From contig PS015122.1 in assembly GCA_048213135.1 (NCBI GenBank), forward strand, positions 220,981 to 280,559: a stretch of 59,579 bases of DNA. Reading direction: 5' to 3'. Of this stretch, positions 1 through 11,742 are shown one piece after another (position 1 is the stretch's first letter; every line of letters starts with the position of its first letter). Source of the stretch: Reclinomonas americana ATCC 50394 (taxonomy: Eukaryota > Jakobida > Jakobea > Jakobida). A model generated the notes under the pieces. That model saw only the letters and a list, made by a program, of their open reading frames with translations. It was not told the origin of the DNA and did no database searches. A program made the translations under genes and the position numbers.

Positions 1-2024
1 CCAGTGCCTCTTGTACCAAATTCGTATCGGGGCGACTGAGCTGCGCCAGAGAGACGCGCAGTGGCAAGCGAGCCGCACTTGATTCGCGCCACTGCTGCCA
101 CGCCCAATGCGTCAGCACCGACATACTCGTCGTCTTGCCGGCCCCGCTGTCACCCAGCAACGCCAACACCCGGCATTGCTGATCGTTGATAAAGGCCTCA
201 ATCTGTCGATTTTATAGAAGGCACAGTCTCCAAGTAAGTTCAATGTACAGGAGCACACTGGCAAATGACAGCACGCACCTCTCCGCGCAGCTCACGTGGC
301 ACCTCCTCATGGCCGGAGATGCGTGGCGTCGCGGTGCACCGCAGCGGCACGTACATCATCATCTCCTTTTGCATGTCTTTGTTTTCTGAGTAGAACGCCA
401 GTTCACGCTCGCACAGTTGTTGCAGTTGAGCATGCAGATCAGAGATGAGACGCCCAATTGGTGCTGAGGGAGGATGAGAGGCGTGAGGACAGCATCAATG
501 GGAGACGCAAGGCACGCAGAGTGCACACACCGGTGCGTATGTCTTGCAGTTGCTTGATAACACGGTTCAGGTCGCCCAGCAGTTGCAGCTGGCGAACAAG
601 CCGAAACAGAGAGCCTTCGCTACTGCCGCTGCCGAGGAGCTCACGCACTTCTCGGTCGTGTGCGATAAACGTCTCACGATGGAAGACAGAGTTGCGAATT
701 TCACGCAGCTCGGCGATGCATGCCCGCTGCGACACCACAGGAGATGGTGTCAGCCGAAGCCTCAGTCGACATTAATGTGCTCACTCACCTCCATCTTGGA
801 CTCTATCACCATCCACTTGTTCTTCCCGCTGCCCGCGAGACCCGCATGCAGGAGAACCGAGGCAACCATGGTCACGTCCCACGTCTCACAGCTCGGCGAC
901 GCCTTCGGATTCGAGTCGTACGCCCTCCTCCACGCCTCGATCGACGGCCACACATCGGCGTGAAGTTTTACACAGTGTCCATCTGGTTTGTGACTGCAGC
1001 GCACGGACAGAGAGAAAAGTTTGACATGCCAGGTCGATGGAGAGTGAGACAAGAGACGATACGCACCTTGCAGGAATGTCTCTTGTGTTCAGATGCAGCC
1101 AGTTCATCACGTCAAAGTCGCCACGATGCTTGCGCGCAAAGTCAAACAGGCCGCGTTGCACACGAAGCTGCAGTGCACGGGCCACCACACTCAGTGCCGC
1201 CACCAAACGGATAAAATTCCCCGGCCTGCGTGGATGTGTGTGTGTGTCTCTCCGAGTGAGTGGCAGCGCTGCACACGTACTCTTGTGCAGAACACGCAAT
1301 CGTACCCCGTGTTGCTCGCAGTCTCTGCCGGCCCCGCCGCCGCGCTCTTTGCAGCAGTCACCGCAGGCGGAGTGAATGGTTCTTCTTCGCCATCGACACC
1401 CCATTCAGCAGCGTCAAAGGTTGGCATTGGTGTTGGGCTGTATAGGAAGTGATGATGAAGTGAGTGAGGATAGAGACAGAAGCCACGCATACCAGCAAGA
1501 GACAGCGACAAGAAGCGTGTTCTGAGACTCCTCGCAGCGGGACATGCACATTCACACGCAGGATGAAACCTGTCACAATAAGCACACACGCACACACAAA
1601 CCTTCCCGTCTGCTGCTGTGTGACCACCTCCATCTCAAACGTGGTTTCGTCGCACACTCCGAGGGCGGCTAGCGGCACTCTTGCCGCCAAGTCCAACTGA
1701 TACGGCATCGGCTTGATGATGCGGTCGACATCCAACGTTGGATCTCCGCACTCTCTTCTCAAGATGGTGCACGCGCGTGCAAGCACTTGTCCAAGTGTGT
1801 CGAGTGCGCGGACATCGACCACGGTCACCGGGCGCAGTGTGGTGAGAGACGAGCTCCGAGTGCTGCTGGCGACAAAGTGCACGGCAAAGGTGCGATCCTG
1901 CAGGGGAGGAAGGTGGAGGAAAAGGAGGTGGGCACACAAAGGGAGAAGGGGGGAGGGAGCAAGAGCTCACCATGACTGCGTCAAGAAAGATTTGTTCCAG
2001 GCGGGACTTGCATGACACAAACAT
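1..2024 (-). CDS. HEPN-like / NACHT P-loop protein, 3' end outside window
   Basis: The model starts at the ATG at 2024, 51 bases past the stop of the upstream gene. About eight exons are visible: 2024-1971, 1904-1596, 1440-1290, 1230-1068, 994-794, 738-540, 460-270 and 202-1. The N-terminal 100 residues look like a ubiquitin-like fold, which is weak inference. A helical segment follows. Next comes a region with RNSVFH at 682-699, the R-N-x3-H form of the HEPN Rx4-6H motif, preceded by a helix like that of DZIP3-type HEPN domains. A helical linker leads into a P-loop, GDSGAGKTTS (128-154), with the hydrophobic strand VLALL before it. That layout is typical of NACHT/STAND NTPases. Walker B and any C-terminal repeats lie beyond position 1. 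Such proteins usually act as nucleotide-dependent sensors, and HEPN domains with this motif are often RNases. Function here is inferred from architecture only. Confidence 0.62.
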
Positions 2025-2074
2025 GCACGTGACGGACTTCTCATAACCTCGGGCTCATCTTCTGTTTCTTTATT

Positions 2075-4599
2075 CTAACCATTGGCGGCGATGAGACGAT
2101 CGAGGATCCACAGCTTCCACCGTCGCCACGCACGCATTAATCTCCGATACAGTGGCTGCAGGTTGAGCGTGTACTCGAACAGTGTGATGACACTGAAGAG
2201 CGTCAGGCCAAAGTTGACGCGGTGCTTCACGCGCCATCTGTGCGGTGATAATGATGGTGCCGGTGGTGGTGGTGGTGGTGACAGCGGTCCGCCGGGTGGC
2301 GATGGGCTGAGACTGGGCAGGGTGTCGGCATCCGCCACCGGTGCCAGCCTGAACGAGTCGAGGAGGGATGTGGTGGCGGGTTTCGCGGCTGCCGGAGGTA
2401 ATGAGGCGGCAGCCGCTGCTGGTTGTGGTGGTGGTGGTGGTGGTGGCGACGTTGGCGGTGACGACGCAAGGCGCTTGTGGTGCAGATCGAGAACAATCCA
2501 GAAGAGAAAGGCGTCGCAGCCCCAGGTGACCTCCAGTGGCACGCGCAGCACCGGCTGCAACGCACCCTGTCGACGTTTTGAGCGCTTGAGAAACACCTGG
2601 AAAAACGTGCTGTGATACGGTGAAGGAGGGTGTCAGTCCAGAGCGACAACGTGGATAGCACAAGTCGAGGGGCGCGCACCGCAGCTGAATCCCCTCGGCC
2701 AGCTGCAGCATGTTTTCGGCGACCTTTTTGCGCAGAAATGACTTGACCCTGGCGGGAGAGAACAAGAGCAGTGAGCTCACGCATCGCCGACACAAGTGCT
2801 GATGAGCAGTAACCGTTGCGTGTTGGGCGGCCACACGGTCGAGCGCAGGCTGTGCTCCATCATGGCGGCCTGCAGATCGAGCCAGTAGCGCAGCACACGC
2901 GAAACCTGGTGAATAATGTTGCGCACGCGATCGACCACCTGCACGATATAGGCACGTGTCAGTCTGCCTTTCAAGGCTGCATCCATCGCCACATGAACGC
3001 AACATGCAGTGCGCCAGGTCCCGAGCTCAACTGCGTCGCAAGGTGAGCGGAGAGACACGGATCGGCGTGACACGTGGGAGCTGACGCACTTTCATCTCGT
3101 CGGGCAGCTCCTTTTGCATCACGGGTGGAAACGGTAGCTCGACGATCTTCCCAACCCATAACAAAGAGATGAGCTCGTGAGGTGAATGCAAACTGCAAAC
3201 GCGCAGGTCTTACATCTTCGCGCTCCTGCTCCTCGACACTCTGTAATGATTCCTCGTACTTGCGGCGGCGGTCGTCGGAAAACTTGCAGATGGACCACGA
3301 CTTGGCCACACCGAGAATGTACCGGCCCATGCGAGAGAGAAGCTCCACACGATAACCTGCAGTTTGGGTGAAGGGGATGGTGGGAACAGAGAAGTGAAAC
3401 AGATGTGAAAAGGAGATAAGAAGGAGCAGCTGGCCTTCAAGACCAAGAGACTCTTTCTTTCTGTCCCCGTCCAAACCTTGACTCTCGCCGCTCAGCGACA
3501 TGGTCGAGTAGGGTGACAACAGATTGGTGATCGCACCCACCACATCGATTGTCTCGCTGTGACATTGTAGTGTGAGCACTCGCGATCACACTTCACGCGC
3601 CAAGCTGCATGCGCACACGCAACAGTGCCGACATCCACTTGGGAGCGGTGAACGATCGCCGCACTCGCACATGGTGATTCACTCGGCGCAGTCGCGTCGT
3701 GTACTCGACATTGGTCGTCGCTATGTGTTGCCAGTGAGGTTTCGTTCTGACCTGCCTCTCCACTTGTCAATAGCCACCACTCACTCACCCGTGTATGGTC
3801 CCCACTTGCCGGCCAGCGAGTTGCCAATGAGAAAGTACGGAATCGTCTGCGTTAGTAGGTTGCCGAAGCGACGCTGCCACTGATCGGTGGCATACGACGT
3901 GGTCGGCTCGCCAAACTGTTCCTCCGTGCCGGAACGAGCCAGGTTGCGTGCATGCACGCTAAAGACGCCTGGTGACACGCTTCAGCGCCCGCAGCACACG
4001 AGGCTGAAAAATTGACTGTGACACTCACCCTTGACGTTCTCCACCTCGCGTGCCCGGGCCACCAGGCGCAAGGCCAAACGCTGCAGCAACATGAAGAGAC
4101 TCCATCCACGCGGAGGATCCAGACTGAACAGAGAGCGCAGGTACCTGCACACTGCTGTTGAGAAGAGAGAGAGAATCGCTGTGCCTGTCTCCCCCCACTG
4201 GCGTGTTGAAACACAACTCAATCAGAGGAATGCCGCGGCTGAGGGCGTCGCGGACCGACTCCAAGTCGGCGACCGAGTAGTGGTACTCCTGCGTGAGGCA
4301 ATGAGACAACAACATGAACAGTGGAATGATCATCCATTCAGCAGACCATGCCCACTCCGTAGCTGCGATGCCCCTCGCTCTGAATGTAACTGTGTGTGTG
4401 CATATGTGAGTGTGCACACACATGGAGACAGATAGACAGAGTGCGAGTCGTGTTGTTGAACACACCACAAAGGAACCTCCACATTGGCCTTTGGTTTGCA
4501 TCGCAGGGCGAGATCGATCTCGGCGTGGCTCAAGTCCCACGGATTGGCGGCATGCTGGCTTTCCCAGTTGAGCTTGGCATGGAAGCGCTCGACTTCCAT
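2075..4599 (-). CDS. unknown multi-exon membrane protein
   Basis: I do not recognise the family. The start is placed at the ATG at 4599, and the stop is at 2075-2077. Exons read in one direction through 4599-4470, 4290-4215, 4142-4030, 3985-3798, about 3552-3478, 3354-3206, 3160-3095, then 2967-2780, 2755-2683 and 2610-2075. Visible features: a charged amphipathic N-terminal half; a hydrophobic stretch around TQTIPYFLIGNSLAGKWG near 3830; several arginine-rich helices; a segment beginning WGCDAFLFWIVLDLHHKRL near 2500; a long Pro/Ala/Ser-rich low-complexity insert at 2270-2460; and a last hydrophobic segment near 2150-2200. A faint resemblance to peroxisomal ABCD membrane domains was considered, but no Walker motifs exist. 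The 3' end lies 51 bases from the next gene on the same strand. Exon junctions around 3000-3070 are uncertain. Confidence 0.5.
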
Positions 4600-4754
4600 T
4601 GCCCTGTGGCTCACCGAGGGAGCACGAGGGGTGAAGGAAGGACGAGATGACTGCGCAGGACGCGAAGTACGACAAGAAAGTTCTCAGCGGAGCTACATGC
4701 CCGGATACGAGCAGTATTCTTTATAGAGCAGCTGAGAAAGAATGCCAGCTGCTG

Positions 4755-7042
4755 TCAGGCATCATGGTCCGCATCTGGCAGCTCCGGGTGGAACTTGCGC
4801 ACCGTTTCCCACATGGCCACTGCGAGCTGCTGGTTGGTATGGTGACGAGCAGACAGTATTGCGTGCATACGAACCACGCAAGTCGCGAACGCCCAGCTCG
4901 TGAATTGCGGCTTCGAACAAGAACTCTTCATCGAGTCCTTCCGGAGGCCGTGCGGGTTGCTTTTTTACAGCAGATGGCGGTGCATGGTGAGAGAGTGATG
5001 GGCAAAGCTCCCACGACGCAACAATAAGTCACACGCAACATCGTGCACGTCCACCACCAGCTGTCGGATGGGGTTGAAATAGGCATGGTCCAGCACCTCT
5101 TCCAGCGAGCACCGGTCATCCGGGATGAACTGCCGCCATGTAAGCATGTATGGCCGGTGATACAGCTTCTCTCTCTGCTCTCACGCCTCTCACCTTGAGA
5201 ATTTTTCCGATCAGGTCAAGTGCTGTTGGGGAACGTGAGTGCCACGAACAGGAGAAGCAGCGTGCCGCCACACACCGTCAGCAGGGCAACCGGGCAGCAA
5301 CGCTGGCCAACCGGGAGGCACGCAGATGGGTCGTCGGCGAAACCAGCTGCCCATGGCCTCGGCATACTCGCCCTGCGTGCTGCCGATGATCCATTCCCTC
5401 ATCCTCTCATCGAAGCCGACCTTGCGCATGATCTCGAGGATCTGGTGGGTCTCTGCATGCAACACGCTGAGCAGGGTGCACACGAGGAGGGAAACCTTGT
5501 CCCTCACCTGTTTGGCCGTCCAGCACCGGTTCGTATACGTCGTAATCTGCAGTCGCAATCGTGAGACGAACACGACACCTCGTGGGATGAACAAACTGAG
5601 AGAAGACAAGGCAAACCTGTGTCTGGTCTGCGCTGCACAACGAATGCCACGGTGAGCCATGCGAAAGGTAGATCATAGAGTGATTGAGAGAATACTCACC
5701 ACCAGCTTCTCAAAGTTGTACATGCGCGCGAGAATGCAACCTGACACGGTCAAGTGAGCGTGAGTAGACCGTCACACACCGAAAGGAGAAAGAAAAACAC
5801 GCACCGTAGCTCCACAAGTCGAGTGTAGGCGAGAAGGAGAAAAATAGAAAGCAGTGTCAGCAGTTGAGATCATTGCAAGAGACGGCGTCTGCAAGTCACA
5901 TATCTCGGTGGTCGTAGGGCGCTCGCGCAAGAACCTCCGGAGCACCTGTACAAGGGGTGTGACGATGACATTCTCTGATCGGGCGACAACGAATAGACAA
6001 CGCAACGGTAGGTCAATGTTTGTACGAGCGGTGTGTGCTTGTCGCCGGCGCCTGGGTTCTCGAGCATCATGCGTGACAAACCGAGGTCGCACACCTGTCA
6101 ACCTAGGTGAGGAGTGACCAGACGGCGGCACACACCCGTCGTGTTCCGGCTAGCTTACCTTGGCGCCAAGCTTCCCATCATCCCGTGTGAACAGCAGGAC
6201 ATTCTTTGCCGTACTGCACACAGCGGCTGGTGAGCGCACCGAGTACACGACAGTGCTTTCCGTGACCAGCAGTCACGCAACAGATCACGATGGAGAATGT
6301 TTGCGTCGCGCAGATACTGCAGCGCCTTGGCCATGTCGTACATGATCAGACGCCGGTTTGTCTCGCTGCGCTCGTCACTTGCTGGACCAAGGCAGTGAGG
6401 ACCCATTGAACTGCAGGCGCGAGCCATCAGAAGTTGAAAGGAGACAACGGTGGTGGTGCTCAGGGACGCAACGCCTCCAGTGAACCGCCGTCGACCAGCT
6501 CCGTGATGATGTAGACCTCCTGGAAATCCGCAAAGCGTGGACTTGGCGGTTTGAGGTCGAGCAAGCGCATGATCTGTGAACATTACAAGGGTGAGGTAGT
6601 GGCGATGGGTGTGAGAGTAGAGACCGACGACGCAACATTCGGGTGGAATACACGTGACAACAGTCGAAGCTCACGGAGCAGGCTGCAGAAGCGACATGAG
6701 ACCGATGGGGGGGCGATGAGGTGAGGCATGGAAGATGAGTAGCTGCCGTTGGACGTAGACTTTGGCACACTGGTGACTGTCGCACATGTCAGCGTCAACA
6801 CGAGAGACAGGCAAACAGATGGAGAGAGACGAAACTCCAAACGAAGAGACACACGCTAGAGGGGTCAAAGCCACATTCGTCAGTGACAATACCAACGCCT
6901 GACAGCAGAGAGAAGCCTCACCTTGACAGCCACCTCCAGCCTGCCATCATGTTCGGAAAAAATGCAAGACAACTGAGCGCCAGGAAAAGTCAGGAGACGA
7001 AGGTAGAAAGAGCATCAGACCTAGCTCTTCGACACTGTCCAT
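4755..7042 (-). CDS. MAPK-like (CMGC) protein kinase
   Basis: A complete kinase domain can be assembled from about eleven exons. The ATP lysine sits in VAVK near 6910. The C-helix region is RELRLLSRVFHPN (6680-6637), joined to IMRLLDLKPPS, which is MAPK-like. The hinge region is VYIITELVDGGS. The catalytic loop is HRDLTAKN across the junction at 6281/6213, DLG replaces DFG (about 6085), TYRAPEVL crosses the junction at 6006/5945, and DLWSYGC is near 5810. The C-lobe has DDRCSLEEVLDHAYF at about 5125-5080, and a tail containing TVRKFHPE is typical of MAP kinases. The stop is at 4755-4757. It presumably phosphorylates Ser/Thr in a signalling cascade; substrates are unknown. Five of its introns begin GTTGCG and a sixth begins GTTCGCG. 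The N-terminal exon phase at 7042 does not close cleanly, so the start is tentative. A P+1 loop without an obvious TxY makes it atypical. Confidence 0.82.
6214..6281 (-). other. example intron with GTTGCG 5' splice site (HRDL/TAKN junction)
   Basis: Removing 6281-6214 joins CAT CGT GAT CT to T ACG GCA AAG AAT, giving HRDLTAKN, the kinase catalytic loop. Starting five bases later at the inner GT would shift the frame. This is the clearest single case of the GTTGCG donor class. Confidence 0.88.
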
Positions 7043-7325
7043 CTGTGTGTGTGAGCAGTGGTGAGAGAGAGACAGGGAGAGAGATAATGTCAGATGCGAT
7101 CGTTTCTCAATGGTATTCAAGCAAGCAATCGCTGCGTAACACTGCATCGCACGCACACACAGTCAGTCAACGCAGATGCATCACCACTGGCCACACAACG
7201 CAACTGCTCCGCCACCGAGGAAACCTTCCTCAGTCATGTCGACAACACATTGAGCACCGACTGGCCACTCCTACATGCACGCAACCACCGAGTCAGGCGA
7301 ACGAAGGAGGGAGGGAGAGGAGAGA

Positions 7326-7442
7326 NNNNNNNNNNNNNNNNNNNNNNNNNNNNNNNNNNNNNNNNNNNNNNNNNNNNNNNNNNNNNNNNNNNNNNNNNNN
7401 NNNNNNNNNNNNNNNNNNNNNNNNNNNNNNNNNNNNNNNNNN
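7326..7442. other. assembly gap, 117 N
   Basis: Run of N. It removes the 5' part of the aminotransferase gene that resumes after it and the spacer to the kinase gene on the left. Confidence 0.99.
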
Positions 7443-7514
7443 CGGAAGGGGGCGATAGACAACTCCGCGCAGTTTCTCCGATCCCCTGACTCGTGACAGC
7501 GTAGGCACTGAAAG

Positions 7515-7993
7515 CTCCGGACTGCGACGAACTCCTGTTGCACGAGGCGGCGACGGGGGCGATTCTGGAGGGCTCGCAGACCAACTTTTATGCGCTGTAC
7601 GATCACGACTCGGTGTTGCGGACGGCCGGCGAGGGCATCCTGGAGGGCACCGTGCGACGTGTGGTGCTGGAGGTGTGCGAACGCGAGGGCATTCCAGTCG
7701 ATCTCTCACCACCGCTGTTGAGCGAGATGGACCGGGTTCGTGCGTTCTTTGGGGAGCGCGTGGGTTTGTTGCTAATCTGTGTGGTGGTACTGCAGTGGTC
7801 GGGTGCGCTGATCAGTTCCACCTCGCGTCTGGCGCTGCCGATCGATGAAATCGCCGTGCCACAGGAGGGACAGCGAGTGACGGCCGACGACCCGCGTTGG
7901 CATTCGCCTGTATCATCACTGGCGCAGCGCATCTCGCAGTGGGTGGCCGAGGAGGTCGATGCACACAGCGAGTTGTTACCGCCGTCATCGTAA
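7515..7993 (+). CDS. class IV (branched-chain type) aminotransferase, C-terminal part
   Basis: Two exons are visible. 7515-7732 encodes a segment with LEGSQTNFYAL and GILEGTVRRVVLEVC, and 7793-7993 encodes ISSTSRLALPIDEI followed by the C-terminus. These match the C-terminal lobe of PLP fold-type IV enzymes (branched-chain aminotransferase, D-amino-acid aminotransferase, aminodeoxychorismate lyase), where E-G-x-x-x-N-F-F and T-S-R-x-x-x-P line the PLP phosphate site. The 60-base intron between them begins GTTCGTG. It is a multiple of three without a stop, so only homology shows that it is removed. The N-terminal half, including the catalytic lysine, is in the N gap upstream. The stop TAA at 7991-7993 lies 26 bases from the stop of the convergent PH gene. 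Exact substrate cannot be told. Confidence 0.78.
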
Positions 7994-8019
7994 AAACAAA
8001 CAGGATGGCGATTCACTTA

Positions 8020-11000
8020 TTACTTGATTCCACCTCCGTTTGGGTGATGTCGCAGTCGCTGCGAGATGGCCTCGCACCAGTCGGCGCAACTTGCAGCGTC
8101 CTCGGCTGTGAACAGGAATACGCGACCGGGTGTCACCAGCTGCGATGATCCAGATGAGAAGGGATGAAAACGAAGCAAGAGCCACACGTCACCGACCTGC
8201 AGTGTGTTTGCGGCAGCACCAACGCGATCCGGAAACGCCAGCACGGTGCAGTCGCCGGCCTCTTGCAGTGAGATGGTGCGCAGCGGCTTGACCGCCCGCT
8301 CCGTTTTGAAATACGAGAGCGAGAATCTGTGCAGCACAAACCACCGCCGCTTCCAGTTCTTCACAAAGCCACCGCGCTTGCTCAGCCACCCTCTGCTCCC
8401 ATTCTCCGTCAGCACTCAATCCCCTGCAGTGCACAACCGAAAAAAGTAGACGCAGCTGCTTGTCAAACATGAGCGCCGTCGACCCGTGTCGTAATGGCTC
8501 GTCATCCACGTCTGCCGCCGCCGCCGCTGCCGACGATGTTGTCGTCGCAGCAGACCCCCTGTAACTCTGTGCACTGCTGGCAACCAACGCCACCTACGTG
8601 TGCGCAAGGTAAGTGCCAACACGTGCTTGCGGACGGATGGACAAAGACAAAGACGTGCCTCGGCCAGCGACACCTCGCGTCCATGTTTCCTGAAATACCG
8701 CGCGAGCTCAGCCGGCTGAAACAGCACGAGAGAGACGGGTGCTGGCGGAAGCAACTATTGTCGAATTGCACACACGCAGTGAGGCAGTGTAAGCGGACGA
8801 CTCACTGCATCGCTGCGCCTCACCGATCTTCTCAACAGCGGCAGCGACAGACCGAGTCGCCATGAACTGAGATCCTCATCGTGCATCTGTTGCGCCAGAG
8901 CGACGGCTCGCTCACGATGCCTCTCGCGCTCATCCGCCTCCTCGACCACGGTCGATACCAGCGTGTGCGACAAGACTGTGTGATTGATGAGCATCTAATC
9001 GTTTTTCTCACGCACCCACCTTGGTCACTCACCTAGCCACTGATCGACGGCCATCGGTACCGGCGACTCCACCAACTCACGCCGACGTGACAGCGTGTCC
9101 ACTGCATGCAGCAATGCATCTTCCTTTTCGTATCTTCCGCGACCTCGTGACGGTCGTGCCAAGGCACAAAAAATGCACGACACTGCCACCAGCACGTCGC
9201 CAGTTACCGAATCCACCGACGGATTGCGCGACACCAGTGCCGCTTGCCTGCATCCAGACAATTGTTTGTCACTAGAAGGACGGGGGGGCGCAGAAGCCCA
9301 TAGAACCTCACGCAACGTGCGGAAGCCCTCGGTCGCGTTCGAAAACTCGGCGCCAGCAAGAACATCCACCGGGTTTCCCATAACATCCACCAGCCGCGCT
9401 GTAGTCGCATGCGACGGGATGAGGAAGCTGAAGTGCGCAAGAGGAAGCTGCAGCAGCACCCATTCGCAACTTATTCTCTCCAAACCGTCGCCGAGAACAC
9501 TCATCAGCAACCGCGACGTCACAGCTGCATACATCATCATCGTCAGTACCGAGACGAAATAACCAGAGCACTGCTAATCGTACAAACCAAAGTAGAACAT
9601 GCATCGCAGCCAGGCGGCATCGTCTGTTCGACTCAATGTAGTGGCGTGCTGTGGGAAAGGGGGAAAAGGAGGTGAGCCGAAGCACAATGACAACATTTCG
9701 CGTCGGGCTGCGCACCTCGTCAAGCCGAGCCGACTGTTCGAGGAAAAACTGCGGATCACCAGCGCGTCAGCAAACAATGTCTTTCCCCACATTCTCCAAC
9801 AAAAGCACGCACTATTTCCAACGCGCCGGCGACCGCCGCGTTGGCATCCGGCGCCAGCAGCAACCACATGACCAGTCGATCGAGAAACTCGAACAGGACC
9901 TTGCCGTGTGCCATGCGCGCCATTTGCGATCCATCCAACACCACATCCCACGGCGATCGAGTCGGTGACCCCACCAGGCGCTGCCGAATCGACGATATGG
10001 TTGTCGGTGTGGATACCATGGACGCATCGTCGTCGTCATCCGCGTCCGCAACGCGCCGACTTCCACTCTCACGATAGCCCCAAAACGTACACGTCTCCAC
10101 CGGCACGTGCAGACCCATGGTGGCCGTCTCCACCTCCTTGCTTTGCAGACCTTGCAGGTCGTGGAACAGGGCCCCACAGTCGCGCACGAATTTGGCCAGC
10201 ATCAGGAGACCAGCCTGATGAGCGACAGGAGTGTGAGCGGCACACACGCAACAACGAGAGCGAAAATGCTGAAGAATACCTCGGGAAGAGCGCGCATCAC
10301 AGCACCACTGCCGCCGCCGCCGCTGTTGCTCGACAGTTGCTGCACGATGGAGAGCGACGAGGCGGAGACCAGCGCCAGCGCATCGTCATCAGACGCAGTA
10401 TGCACCGTCAAACCCAGTCGTTCCAGCGCGCTGTGCAGCATCCAAGCACACAGCCGCTCGAACCGTGCACGCACAAGCGCTCTCCGCGCACTCACAAGCT
10501 CCCACATTTGCTCCAGTGTAGAGTGCTGTTACAATGGGGTGAGGGGGTCTGCACGACACAACGCGGCGGCAATCGACAGTGCGCCGCAACTTCCATGGAC
10601 GCACCGCCGGCGGTCGCCGATCGGCCGAAATGCTCCATCTCATTCATGAGGAGCACGAGGATGTCGGTGGAAGGGCGCGACGAGATGGCAAGACCGCGTG
10701 GCGACCCGGTGGGTGACGCCAACTCATCGCTCTCCATCGACATGCTGTCGAGTTCCAGCTGTTGCGACAACTCCGGCATCACCAGCGTGTCACTCACCGT
10801 GCCGCCACCATCGCCACTCTCGGCAATCGCCTTCGTGGCCGTCAGCACATGCAACACGCCACGTTCACCGCGCTGTGCGGCCTCCCGCAACATCGGTGAC
10901 ACGCGCGCCACGTACTCCACCAGCGTCAGCGATCCAGGAGCCGGCGTGCCGTCGACAGCACCCGTGGCCATCACCAGCACATCAGTGGCCAGCAGCAGGC

Positions 11001-11515
11001 GACGATAGGTGAGTGAGATGTGCGGTGCTGAGCGCCACGACGCTCCTGCTGCCGCTGCTGCTCGTGACAATAGATGATCACTAACGAGAGATCTCACGAG
11101 AATGATGTCAACAACAATGACTGACTGACCAGTCGAGGCTCTGGGCGTTGCTGCACCGGCCGACGATGACGACAGCAGCAGCTCGTTGACCATGACCGCG
11201 TCTTGCTCGAGGAGGCACAAGCACCACAGTGAGTGTGGTCGCCCAGCGTTCTTGGCCAGACTGTTGTGTGGAGAATGATGACATGTGGATTGATGGATGA
11301 TCAACATCAAAGCAGAGGACGTACCCAATGGCGGCCTTACACGCCTCCACTGCTCTCAGCAGTGCCTCCGCGTACGCCGCAAAGCTCGCATGTGTGCCGG
11401 TCAGCGTCTGCACAGCAACTGCGGACATTCATTCGCCGAGTGAGGAAAAGGAAGAAGGAGAGAGAGAGGCAAGGCGACCAACGCAACTCTGACAAAAGTC
11501 TTGCCAGGTGTACAT
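8020..11515 (-). CDS. large protein with C-terminal PH domain
   Basis: The last two exons give a pleckstrin-homology domain of about 110 residues. It starts GWLSKRGGFVKNWKRRWFVL (about 8380-8320), continues through a predicted strand pattern and ends in DWCEAISQRL before the stop at 8020-8022. PH domains bind phosphoinositides or partner proteins at membranes. The upstream exons (8210-8600, 8650-8760, 8830-8995, 9025-9540, 9760-10214, 10253-10507, 10560-11010, 11120-11215, 11330-11418, 11488-11515) code for a mostly helical protein with Ser/Ala-rich and Asp-rich linkers. I recognise no other domain; DENN, BEACH and Sec7 were considered without support. The start ATG at 11515 is the best in-frame choice, but more 5' exons are possible. 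The introns at 10215-10252 (38 bases) and 11419-11487 begin GTTGCG and keep the reading frame. Confidence 0.6.
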
Positions 11516-11742
11516 TGCCTCTCTACAGCACAAGCCGCGACGAGGATCCAAAACACGTCCTGCGCGCAGCGATGCGAAGTTGCACACATTGATTACCACC
11601 GCCTTTGTGTCGCAGAGTACTGCCCACGGAACAGTGGGAAAACAAGCACGTCGCAGTACGTACCACACAGTGCAACAACAAAAACCACGCGCTGTCCTGT
11701 GAACAACACAACGTCGATCGCGTGATTGATTGCAAACAACGA

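Noticed and set aside
3000-3025. GTTGCGTT in the unknown membrane protein as a donor of the new class.
   Set aside because: Phase there favours the inner GT (GTTCATG) or no intron, so it does not support the class.
2075-4599. Peroxisomal ABCD transporter.
   Set aside because: Only a short membrane-like segment resembles it. Walker A, signature and Walker B are absent anywhere in the gene.
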